Assembly (NCBI GenBank): GCA_017439235.1
Contig: JAFSJN010000002.1
Location: forward strand, 36,682-100,681
DNA length: 64,000 nucleotides
From: Paludibacteraceae bacterium
GTDB taxonomy: Bacteria; Bacteroidota; Bacteroidia; Bacteroidales; Paludibacteraceae
Direction: 5' to 3'
The notes beneath the pieces are model-generated. The model saw only the letters and a program-made list of their open reading frames with translations, was not told the DNA's origin and made no database searches. Both the position numbers and the translations under genes were made by a program. Numbering within the stretch: position 1 is the stretch's first letter; each line of letters opens with the position of its first letter. This document shows, in pieces, positions 15,679 to 23,668 of the stretch.

Positions 15679-17370
15679 ATGGACAATTATATCGTTTCCG
15701 CCCGTAAGTACCGGCCGACGACTTTTGAGTCGGTAGTGGGACAAAAGGCCCTGACCGAGACGCTTCGCAATGCGATACGTCAGAATCACTTAGCGCACGC
15801 CTACCTGTTCTGCGGACCGCGTGGAGTAGGTAAGACTACCTGCGCCCGTATTTTCGCTAAAACTATCAACTGCTTAAATCCTACCGCTACGCACGACGCT
15901 TGCAACGAGTGCGAGAGTTGTACGGCATTCAACGAGCAGCGTAGTTTTAATATCCATGAACTGGATGCTGCCTCCAACAACTCGGTTGAGGATATCCGTA
16001 CCCTCATCCAAGAGGTGCGTATCCCGCCGCAGATAGGTAAATATAGCGTCTATATCATCGATGAGGTACATATGCTCTCGCAGGGCGCCTTTAATGCTCT
16101 GCTCAAGACCTTGGAGGAACCGCCTTCATATGCCGTATTTATTCTGGCTACGACGGAGAAACACAAGGTGCTGCCCACTATCCTCAGCCGATGCCAGGTG
16201 TATGATTTCCAGCGTATTACCGTCATGGATATGGTGCGACACTTGCAGTATGTGGCGGCGCAGGAAGGCGTAGAAGCTGAAGAACAGGCGCTGAGTGTGG
16301 TGGCCGAGAAAGCCGATGGCGGTATGCGCGATGCGCTCAGTATATTTGACCAACTGGTGGCCTTCTGCGGCAATAAGATTACTTATCAGCAGACTATCGA
16401 GGTGCTTAACGTCCTGGACGCCGAGTATTACTTCCGATTGATAGACAGCGCCCATCGTGGCAGTACGACGGAGGCGCTACTCCTGTTCAACGAGGTGCTG
16501 CAAAAAGGTTTCGATGCCGCTCCGTTCTTGACGGGATTAATGCAACACTTGCGCGATGTGCTGGTGAGCAAAGATGCCGCTACCCTCGAATTGCTCGAGG
16601 CCAGCGATGCCGTGCGTGAGCGTTTCCGTACGCAGGCAGCTTCCTTAACCGCTCCGTGGATATTTACGGCGCTGGATATAATCAATACCGCCGATATTAA
16701 CTACCGCACAGCTCGCAATAAACGTCTGACGGTGGAGCTGGCCTTAGTCAAACTCTGTCGCATAGGCGCTCCGGCAGAGCCTGTCGCCGCCCAACCGGCT
16801 CCTAAACAGGCTGCTCCGGCTAAACCGGCTGCCAAACCGGCACCCGCTGCCGCTAAACCTGCACCAGCACCTGCGGCTGCCAAACCTGCACCGGCTTCTC
16901 AACCCGCACCCGCACTCTCGGCCCTGCCTAAGTTGCCCAGCCTGAATATCTCGCGTCCGGTTTCCGAACAACCGGCGCAAACTACAACGCCAACTACTCA
17001 GCAGCGTACCGCCCCTTTTACTCCTGACCGGCTTATCGACGTGTGGGCCGGTCTGGGGCAATACTTCCCTCGGGAGGAGCGTCTGACGGCTATCCTGCGT
17101 GCCCATAAACCCGAACTCAAAGAGGACGGAATAGCGTATCTGACTCTGGCCAATCCGTGGCAGAAAGAGGAGGTGGCTAAATTCGGAGCACAAATCATGC
17201 AGCATGTGCGTGATGCCCTCAACAATGATACCATACGCCTCAAACTATTGGTGGCCGAATATGCTCACGAACAGCAGGCTTATACCGCTGCCGAGAAATT
17301 TAAACTGCTCAACGACCGCAATCCCGTACTGAGCGATTTGCGGACGGCACTCAACTTACAACTGGATTGA
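15679..17370 (+). CDS. dnaX: DNA polymerase III subunits gamma/tau
   Basis: 563 residues from MDNYIVSARKYRP, the form usual in Bacteroidales; an ATG two codons upstream (15673) is equally open. AAA+ clamp-loader features: Walker A GPRGVGKTT (about 46-54), a zinc module with Cys spaced as C-x8-C-x2-C-x2-C (CLNPTATHDACNECESC), Walker B DEVHMLS, sensor SRC. Domain III is followed by an Ala/Pro/Lys-rich linker (about 370-450, PAAKPAPAAAKP) and a C-terminal domain. Role: loading the sliding clamp and coupling the replisome. No frameshift site was identified. It is first of a rightward operon; the next start lies 2 nt after its stop. Confidence 0.95.
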   Translation: MDNYIVSARKYRPTTFESVVGQKALTETLRNAIRQNHLAHAYLFCGPRGVGKTTCARIFAKTINCLNPTATHDACNECESCTAFNEQRSFNIHELDAASNNSVEDIRTLIQEVRIPPQIGKYSVYIIDEVHMLSQGAFNALLKTLEEPPSYAVFILATTEKHKVLPTILSRCQVYDFQRITVMDMVRHLQYVAAQEGVEAEEQALSVVAEKADGGMRDALSIFDQLVAFCGNKITYQQTIEVLNVLDAEYYFRLIDSAHRGSTTEALLLFNEVLQKGFDAAPFLTGLMQHLRDVLVSKDAATLELLEASDAVRERFRTQAASLTAPWIFTALDIINTADINYRTARNKRLTVELALVKLCRIGAPAEPVAAQPAPKQAAPAKPAAKPAPAAAKPAPAPAAAKPAPASQPAPALSALPKLPSLNISRPVSEQPAQTTTPTTQQRTAPFTPDRLIDVWAGLGQYFPREERLTAILRAHKPELKEDGIAYLTLANPWQKEEVAKFGAQIMQHVRDALNNDTIRLKLLVAEYAHEQQAYTAAEKFKLLNDRNPVLSDLRTALNLQLD

Positions 17371-17371
17371 T

Positions 17372-19165
17372 ATGCTCTCCTGGCTGCTTTTCACCTTTGC
17401 CCTGCTGACGGATATCCACCTCTCGCGCACCGATACCGTGCCGCAGTTTGACCTACGTCAATCGGTGGACGATATCAATGCGTCCGACTCGGTGGCGTTT
17501 GTTGTTGTGGCAGGTGATATTGCTGATGCCGGCGATGAGGGCTCATTAGTGGCTGCTCATCGTGAGTTAGAGCGTTTGCGCGTACCTTTCTATGCTACCA
17601 ACGGTAACCATGAGACCACCTGGTCCGAATCGGCTATGCGAGCCTTCGACCGCGTGTTCGGATCTACGCGTTTTGCCTTCACGTATGATAGCCTGCTCTT
17701 TATAGGCTTCAACTCCGGTCCGCTCCTTAAGATGGCGGACGGACACGTCTCGCCTCAGGACCTGCTGTGGGCAGATTCGGTATTAGCCGCCTATTCTGCT
17801 CGTCATCCGGAGGGCAAGGTCATCGTCATCACTCATTATCCGCTACGCCAGGGCGATGTGGACAACTGGTACGAGGTGACCGAATGCCTGCAACGTTATC
17901 CCGTGCAATGCGTCATTGGCGGACATTATCATAAGAATATGCACCTCGTCTGCGATGGTATAGACGATGTCCTATGCCGCAGTAATCTCCGAGGTAAGCA
18001 ACCTTTCAATGGCTACACCCTAATCCGTGTGGATACCGATTCGATACGCTTTAGCGAGAAGCGCCCGCACCAAGCGGCGAATCAATGGACCGCAGTGCCG
18101 GTATCTGCCCGTCTGCATCCGCAGGTATCTTCTCGCCCTGCTATAACGAACGACACTCATGTACAAGCCGTATGGCGGCGTTCGCTGCCGGCTGCCGTAT
18201 ATGCCTCACCCGTGATGGCCGATGGACGCGTCTTCGTGGGCGACGATACGGGTGTCTTTCATGCTTTGGATGCCCGCGACGGACATACTATATGGACGTA
18301 TCGCACTCGCGGACGTATAATCTCTACTGCTGCTGTGCATAAGCATCAAGTGGTCTTCGGCTCGGCCGACAGTACTATCTATTGTCTGGATACCAGCACC
18401 GGACAACCTCTCTGGACGTATACCACTACAGCTCCCGTCATGGGCTCCGTGGCGATTCATCGTGGTATAGCCTATATAGGTGGCAGTGGACATATATTCT
18501 ATGCTCTTAATATGCATACCGGTCAACCGGTATGGCAGTTCGCCGGTTTAGGAGGCTACTGTATCTCGCGTCCTACGGTGGCCTACAATACGGTCTATTT
18601 CGGCGCGTGGGATTGCTATTTCTATGCCCTCTATGCCCGCACAGGACAACTGCGGTGGAAATGGACCAACGGCAAGCGCAACGATAAGTTTTCACCGGCT
18701 GCCGTATGGCCGGTAGTGGTCAATAAACGTGTCTTTATAGCCGCCCCTGACCGTTATATGACCTGTCTGGATGCTCGAACAGGAAAGCAGATTTGGCGCA
18801 CCAATCGTTACAAGGTGCGTGAGACCGCTGCGGCTGACGAGCGGGGCACGATGGTCTTCAGCAAGTGTATGTGGGACACCGTAGTGGCGTTCTCCGCTAA
18901 AGCTGATAAGCCCGATACCCTCTGGGCTGTGAATGCCGGTTTCGGATATGAACATGCGCCCTGTATGCCGCTGGAACGCGGAGGAACGGTGTTTGTGGGC
19001 ACTAAGAATGGCCTTATCCTCGGCCTTGATGCGCATACGGGAACTACTAAATGGCAATACCGTATCGGCACTTCGCTTATCCAGACGACCTGCCCTATTA
19101 ATAAAAACGAATGCCTCGTCACCTCGACGGACGGCACGATAATACGTCTTCGTTACTGCCCCTGA
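17372..19165 (+). CDS. Exported metallophosphoesterase fused to a PQQ-type beta-propeller
   Basis: 597 residues. A short hydrophobic N terminus (MLSWLLFTFALL) runs directly into the first metal motif TDIHLS, so signal cleavage is unclear and the protein could be membrane-anchored. Calcineurin-like motifs: TDIHLS (12-17), GDIADAGDEG (about 48-57), GNHE (about 77-80), THYP and GGHYHKN (about 183-189). From about residue 250 to the end are repeats of the pyrrolo-quinoline-quinone propeller type: DARDGHTIWTY, DTSTGQPLWTY, NMHTGQPVWQF, YARTGQLRWKW, DARTGKQIWRT, DAHTGTTKWQY. Family knowledge gives phosphoesterase chemistry, while the propeller is probably a scaffold or ligand-binding module. The substrate is unknown. 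It is coupled with dnaX before and the radical SAM gene after (TGATG overlap). Confidence 0.85.
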   Translation: MLSWLLFTFALLTDIHLSRTDTVPQFDLRQSVDDINASDSVAFVVVAGDIADAGDEGSLVAAHRELERLRVPFYATNGNHETTWSESAMRAFDRVFGSTRFAFTYDSLLFIGFNSGPLLKMADGHVSPQDLLWADSVLAAYSARHPEGKVIVITHYPLRQGDVDNWYEVTECLQRYPVQCVIGGHYHKNMHLVCDGIDDVLCRSNLRGKQPFNGYTLIRVDTDSIRFSEKRPHQAANQWTAVPVSARLHPQVSSRPAITNDTHVQAVWRRSLPAAVYASPVMADGRVFVGDDTGVFHALDARDGHTIWTYRTRGRIISTAAVHKHQVVFGSADSTIYCLDTSTGQPLWTYTTTAPVMGSVAIHRGIAYIGGSGHIFYALNMHTGQPVWQFAGLGGYCISRPTVAYNTVYFGAWDCYFYALYARTGQLRWKWTNGKRNDKFSPAAVWPVVVNKRVFIAAPDRYMTCLDARTGKQIWRTNRYKVRETAAADERGTMVFSKCMWDTVVAFSAKADKPDTLWAVNAGFGYEHAPCMPLERGGTVFVGTKNGLILGLDAHTGTTKWQYRIGTSLIQTTCPINKNECLVTSTDGTIIRLRYCP

Positions 19166-20877
19166 TGCCTGCTAATGCTACTACATATTGCTTACCTACC
19201 ACCCGTAAGGAAATGGAATACCGCGGTTGGGACGAGGTGGACGTAGTCCTTTTCTCCGGCGATGCCTATGTCGACCATCCGCAGTTTGGGGCGGCAGTAT
19301 TGGGACGTGTATTGGAGGCTGCCGGTTACCGTGTGGCTATCGTTCCTCAACCCGACTGGCGCGGTGACCACCGCGACTTCACTAAGATGGGCCGTCCGCG
19401 CCTCTTCTTTGGCGTGACAGCAGGCTCGATGGACTCGATGGTCAACCATTATACCGCCAATAAACGTCTGCGCTCCGACGATGCCTATACACCCGAGGGT
19501 AGGGCAGGAATGCGGCCTGACTATTGTACCATCACTTACTGCCGCATCCTCAAACAACTCTTCCCCGATGTACCTCTGGTCATCGGTGGCATAGAGGCTT
19601 CCATGCGGCGATTGGCGCATTACGACTATTGGTCCGACCGTCTCATGCCGAGTATATTGGTCGACTCTGGTGCCGATCTGCTCGTCTATGGAATGGGCGA
19701 ACAAGCTATCTGCGATATAGCGGACGCTATCCATAATCGAAAATCACTAATCGAAAATCGAGAATCGCTCATCCCTCATACTATCCCTCAAACCGCCTAC
19801 ATAGCCGACGTCAATGAGGCTCTACCAGACGATGCTATACGTCTGTACGGCTTTGAGGAAGCAAAAAAAGATAAGCGCAAACATGCTGAGAATTTCCGGC
19901 TTATTGAGATAGAGAGCAATAAGATTATTGCTAAGACCATCATCCAGGACCGCGTAGTGGTCAATCCGCCTTATCCGCCTATCACGACTGAGCAATTGGA
20001 TGCTATCTACGACTTGCCTTTTACCTATAAGCCGCATCCTAAATATAAGGATAAACGCATTCCGGCGTATGAGATGATTCGTTTCTCTGTCTGCATGCAT
20101 CGCGGCTGCTTTGGCGGCTGTTCGTTCTGCACAATCTCTGCCCATCAGGGTAAACAAATAGTCTCACGCTCCAAAGAGAGTATCTTGCGCCAGATTGCTC
20201 GCCTCAAGGACCTGCCCGATTGGAAAGGTTATTTAAGCGACTTAGGTGGTCCGAGTGCCAATATGTACGCCATGCATGGTCGCGATAAGAGTTTGTGCGA
20301 ACGTTGTGCCCGCGCCAGTTGTCTGCAACCCGCTATATGCAAGAATCTCAATCGTGACTTCCGGCCGCTGCTGGACATCTACCGGACGGTAGACGCCTTG
20401 CCTTATATCCGTAAGGCCTTTGTAGGGTCGGGTATACGCTACGACCTGATGAGCGAGGAATACGGACGCGAACTTATCACCCGTCATGTGTCGGGACGAT
20501 TGAAGGTTGCTCCGGAACATTGTTCCGACCGCGTACTGCAACTGATGCGCAAACCCTCGTGGAACGAGTACCGCCGCTTCTACGATTTCTTCATGCGCAT
20601 TAATGCCGAAGCCGGACTCAACCAACAACTTATACCTTACTTTATCTCCTCGCATCCGGGCTGTACCGATCATGATATGGCGGCATTGGCCGAGGAGACA
20701 CGACGCATGCATTATCGACCTGAACAGGTACAGGACTTTACGCCTACGCCTATGACCCTGTCTACGTGCATGTACTATACCGGTCTTAATCCCTATACGA
20801 TGCAACCGGTCTATACGGCTAAGACCAAAGCTGAGAAACAGAAACAGAACAGTTATTTCTTTTGGTGGAAAAAATGA
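19165..20877 (+). CDS. YgiQ-family radical SAM protein
   Basis: 570 residues from the ATG at 19165, which overlaps the preceding stop (TGATG). An upstream in-frame ATG at 19111 lies inside the previous gene. N-terminal YgiQ domain: EMEYRGWDEVDVVLFSGDAY and FFGVTAGSMDSMVNHYT. The radical SAM cluster is CFGGCSFC (Cys315, Cys319, Cys322). Further motifs are GGPSANMY and APEHCSDRVLQLM. The C-terminal tail is basic. It is predicted to be a cytoplasmic 4Fe-4S enzyme; the reaction of the family is not established. Oddity: residues about 189-205 (NRKSLIENRESL) are encoded by iterated ATCGAAAATC words like those of intergenic spacers in this genome. Confidence 0.9.
   Translation: MPANATTYCLPTTRKEMEYRGWDEVDVVLFSGDAYVDHPQFGAAVLGRVLEAAGYRVAIVPQPDWRGDHRDFTKMGRPRLFFGVTAGSMDSMVNHYTANKRLRSDDAYTPEGRAGMRPDYCTITYCRILKQLFPDVPLVIGGIEASMRRLAHYDYWSDRLMPSILVDSGADLLVYGMGEQAICDIADAIHNRKSLIENRESLIPHTIPQTAYIADVNEALPDDAIRLYGFEEAKKDKRKHAENFRLIEIESNKIIAKTIIQDRVVVNPPYPPITTEQLDAIYDLPFTYKPHPKYKDKRIPAYEMIRFSVCMHRGCFGGCSFCTISAHQGKQIVSRSKESILRQIARLKDLPDWKGYLSDLGGPSANMYAMHGRDKSLCERCARASCLQPAICKNLNRDFRPLLDIYRTVDALPYIRKAFVGSGIRYDLMSEEYGRELITRHVSGRLKVAPEHCSDRVLQLMRKPSWNEYRRFYDFFMRINAEAGLNQQLIPYFISSHPGCTDHDMAALAEETRRMHYRPEQVQDFTPTPMTLSTCMYYTGLNPYTMQPVYTAKTKAEKQKQNSYFFWWKK
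19733..19772. repeat. In-frame iterated AATCGAAAATC words inside the ygiQ-like gene
   Basis: Copies of AATCGAAAATC / AATCGAGAATC in tandem inside coding sequence, encoding a hydrophilic NRKSLIENRESL loop. They match the intergenic spacer words at 6794-6832 (reverse complement) and the in-gene copy at 22850-22886. Confidence 0.65.
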
Positions 20878-21836
20878 AAAAGTTTAGAATCAATCCGCAA
20901 ACATTAGCTATCGAGCGTGTCGAGCATGGTTTTATGTATTGGCTCCGTCGCTCGGGACTGTATATCCTCTCCGGTATGTGCCTGGGAATAGTATTCTTCT
21001 TTGTCTACTTTATGCTCTTCCCCTCGCCGCGCGAAAAACAACTCATTCGCCAAAACGAGGAATTGGAATCGCAAGTGCGATTGATTGATAAACGTGTCGA
21101 CCAGATGCAGGTGGTGATGACCGACTTGGAACAACGTGACGACAACCTCTACCGCGTACTCTTCGGTGCAGAACCTATCCCCTTAGCCGTACGTCAAGGC
21201 GCTACGCGCAAGATGAGTTATTACGACGAATTGGCACGGATGACCAATTCACAACTCTTGGCCGACCTGATGCTGAAAACCGACGTATTGGAGAAAGAAA
21301 TGTATACCCAAGCTAAGTCGTACGATGAGGTGTTGGAACTGGCCAAGACTCAGGAGATACGCATGGAGAATATTCCTGCTATCCAACCGGTACTTAACAA
21401 AGACCTCAAACGTGTAGCTTCCGGATACGGCTGGCGTATCGACCCGATTTATCATACCCGTAAATTCCACCAGGGCATGGACTTTACTGCTCCTATCGGT
21501 ACCGAGGTCTATGCTACCGGTAACGGACGTATCTCTTTTGTGGGCTGGCGTCAAGGCTACGGTCAGACCGTCATGGTGGATCACGGCTTTGGGTACGAAA
21601 CCCTCTATGCCCACCTCTATAAACCGCTCTGCCGCGTTGGACAACGTGTCAAACGGGCCGACATAATCGCTTTAGTAGGAAATACGGGTAAATCAACCGG
21701 TCCGCACCTCCATTACGAAGTGCATTATCACGGTAAGGCGGTAGATCCGCGTAACTTCTATTTCTATGATTTAACGCCCGATGAGTATGACATGATGGTG
21801 CAACTCAGTAATAACTTCGGGCATATGCTCGACTGA
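20874..21836 (+). CDS. M23-family (LytM-type) cell-wall peptidase, membrane-anchored
   Basis: 320 residues from MKKFRINPQ (20874), whose ATG overlaps the preceding TGA. An ATG four codons upstream is less likely. A single membrane segment (about residues 21-46, LYILSGMCLGIVFFFVYF) is followed by a coiled coil (about 55-90) and a LytM/M23 domain (about 175-290) with KFHQGMDF, HGFGYETLYAHL and the metal motif HLHYEVH. The zinc-binding residues are present, so it is probably an active endopeptidase acting on peptidoglycan cross-links in the periplasm. It is last in the dnaX operon. Its stop codon touches the stop of the convergent Crp-like gene with no gap. Confidence 0.9.
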   Translation: MKKFRINPQTLAIERVEHGFMYWLRRSGLYILSGMCLGIVFFFVYFMLFPSPREKQLIRQNEELESQVRLIDKRVDQMQVVMTDLEQRDDNLYRVLFGAEPIPLAVRQGATRKMSYYDELARMTNSQLLADLMLKTDVLEKEMYTQAKSYDEVLELAKTQEIRMENIPAIQPVLNKDLKRVASGYGWRIDPIYHTRKFHQGMDFTAPIGTEVYATGNGRISFVGWRQGYGQTVMVDHGFGYETLYAHLYKPLCRVGQRVKRADIIALVGNTGKSTGPHLHYEVHYHGKAVDPRNFYFYDLTPDEYDMMVQLSNNFGHMLD

Positions 21837-22535
21837 TTAGCCTAAGCGCGAGATGCGCACCAACTCCTCTTCGTTGAGCAACTTAATCTTACGCCCGTCT
21901 ACACTGATGAGCCCTTCTTGCGCAAACTGACTGAGGGTGCGAATGGCGTTGGAGGTGGTCATATTGCTCAGATTAGCCAAGTCTTCACGCGACATATACA
22001 TCGAGATAGTCACCTCATCCTCGTCCAATCCGTAGTTGTGCTTGAGCGACAATAAAGCTTCTGCCAGACGACCGCGGATGTGTTTTTGCGTCAGGTTGAC
22101 CGTGCGCAGTTCGCTAATGGCTAAGTCTTTAGCCATAGCCTCCATGATACTGAAGCAGAAAGCGTTGTTTTGCTGAATGACCTTCATGAACGCCGCGCGG
22201 TCAACACGATAGACTATACTGTTTTCAAACGCACTGGCGCACGAGTTGTACGTGCCGTTGGCTACGATAGCGCGATAACCGAATATATCGAACGGCTTAA
22301 GCATGCGGATGATAAGCGAACGCTGGTCGATACCCTCCTTGTAGATACGTATCTTACCGCTAACCAACATCATCATATGCGTTGGCGTATCGCCTTCCAT
22401 ATGGATGATCTCATTCTTATTATACATAACGGCTTCGGTCTCCGAATCAATATACATCTTTTCCTCCGCCGTTAGGATATTCCAAATGGGATTCATCTCC
22501 CATAGTTTTTGCTTCTCGTCGCCTTTAATCTTCAT
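21837..22535 (-). CDS. Crp/Fnr-family transcriptional regulator
   Basis: 232 residues. A cyclic-nucleotide-binding-like beta roll (about 25-140) includes EIIHMEGDTPTHMMMLVSGKI and KPFDIFGYRAIV. A long dimer helix and a C-terminal winged helix follow (about 155-230), with SREDLANLSNMTTSNAIRTLSQFAQEGLI as recognition element. The Arg that contacts cAMP phosphate in Crp is not evident, so the effector is unknown. No Cys cluster for an Fnr-type iron-sulfur centre is present. It is transcribed from a promoter overlapping that of the glycosyltransferase gene. Confidence 0.9.
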   Translation of the reverse strand: MKIKGDEKQKLWEMNPIWNILTAEEKMYIDSETEAVMYNKNEIIHMEGDTPTHMMMLVSGKIRIYKEGIDQRSLIIRMLKPFDIFGYRAIVANGTYNSCASAFENSIVYRVDRAAFMKVIQQNNAFCFSIMEAMAKDLAISELRTVNLTQKHIRGRLAEALLSLKHNYGLDEDEVTISMYMSREDLANLSNMTTSNAIRTLSQFAQEGLISVDGRKIKLLNEEELVRISRLG

Positions 22536-22566
22536 GAAGATGAGGATAATTTTCTAATTTCGGGTG

Positions 22567-22614
22567 CAAAGATACACTTTTTTTTTGATATATCAAAATT
22601 TTTGTATAATTTTG
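22567..22614. promoter_or_regulatory. Divergent promoter pair (Crp-like regulator / GT2) sharing one palindromic core
   Basis: The same 12-mer TTGATATATCAA as at 15631 occurs at 22585-22596. Rightward -7 TAATTTTG at 22607-22614; leftward -7 TATCTTTG at 22574-22567. Both are 22 nt from their TTG. Confidence 0.8.
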
Positions 22615-22690
22615 CACCGTAGAATGGTTTCATCTACTAATGCCGGATGCATTTGGCAGCAATTAATTTTGAATTTTTAATTTAATTATA

Positions 22691-23668
22691 ATGAACATAT
22701 CCGTCATCGTGCCTCTGTTCAATGAGGCGGAGTCGTTGGTTGAGTTATACGATTGGATTGCACGCGTCATGCGCGACAATAAGTTCTCCTATGAGGTTAT
22801 CTTTGTCGACGATGGCTCGACTGATAACTCATGGCAGGTCATCCAAGAACTGAAATCGAAAATCGATAATCCAAAATCGAAAAACGATGACGCTGTCCGC
22901 GGCATTCGTTTCCGTCGTAACTATGGTAAGTCGGCTGCCCTCTATTGCGGTTTCAAGGCTGCGCAGGGCGATGTGGTCATTACCATGGATGCCGACCTGC
23001 AGGATTCGCCGGACGAGATACCGGAACTCTACCGTATGATAACGGAGGAAGGGTACGACTTGGTGAGCGGATGGAAGAAAAAACGCTACGACAATGCACT
23101 CACTAAGAATCTGCCTTCCAAACTCTTCAACGCTACGGCGCGTTGGGTGACGGGCATTCATTTGCACGATATGAACTGTGGCCTCAAGGCCTATCGCAAT
23201 GAGGTGGTTAAGAATATCGAGGTCTTCAGCGAGATGCACCGCTATATACCCTTCCTGGCTAAGAATGCCGGATTTACTAAGATTGGCGAAAAAGTGGTGC
23301 AACACCGCAAACGCGAACATGGTGTCAGCAAGTTCGGCCTCAACCGCTTCGTCAACGGTTACCTCGACCTGATGACCTTGTGGTTCCTCAATAAGTTCGG
23401 TAAACAGCCCATGCACTTCTTCGGCTTGGTGGGCAGTATGATGTTCTTGATTGGCTTTATCGCGGTAGTGGTAGTAGGCGGTATGAAATGGTATGCCTTA
23501 GCTCACCAAGTACAAGCTATGCTGGTAGGTGTCAATCCCTATTTCCACATAGCTATACTGATGATGATCCTCGGCTGCATGCTCTTCTTAGCAGGCTTCC
23601 TCGGCGAACTCATCATCCGCAACTCGCCGTCTCGCAACGACTATTTGATACGCGAACAATTACTGTAA
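22691..23668 (+). CDS. GT2-family glycosyltransferase with two C-terminal membrane segments (DPM1/GtrB type)
   Basis: 325 residues. The catalytic part begins ISVIVPLFNEAESLVELY, has FVDDGSTDNSW (about 37-47) and the metal-binding ITMDADLQDSPDEIPE (about 97-112), and ends near residue 225. Two membrane helices follow (about 236-262 and 273-302). Family members move a sugar from a nucleotide donor to undecaprenyl phosphate. Oddity: residues about 53-66 (LKSKIDNPKSKNDDA) are encoded by iterated AAATCGAAAATC words and sit in a variable loop before GIRFRRNYGKS. Its stop overlaps the convergent S9 peptidase gene by 9 bp. Confidence 0.9.
   Translation: MNISVIVPLFNEAESLVELYDWIARVMRDNKFSYEVIFVDDGSTDNSWQVIQELKSKIDNPKSKNDDAVRGIRFRRNYGKSAALYCGFKAAQGDVVITMDADLQDSPDEIPELYRMITEEGYDLVSGWKKKRYDNALTKNLPSKLFNATARWVTGIHLHDMNCGLKAYRNEVVKNIEVFSEMHRYIPFLAKNAGFTKIGEKVVQHRKREHGVSKFGLNRFVNGYLDLMTLWFLNKFGKQPMHFFGLVGSMMFLIGFIAVVVVGGMKWYALAHQVQAMLVGVNPYFHIAILMMILGCMLFLAGFLGELIIRNSPSRNDYLIREQLL
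22850..22886. repeat. In-frame iterated AAATCGAAAATCGATAATCC words inside the GT2 gene
   Basis: Tandem AAATCGA / AATCCAAAATCGA words inside coding sequence, encoding KSKIDNPKSKN. They are the same word family as the intergenic spacers and as 19733-19772. Confidence 0.65.
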
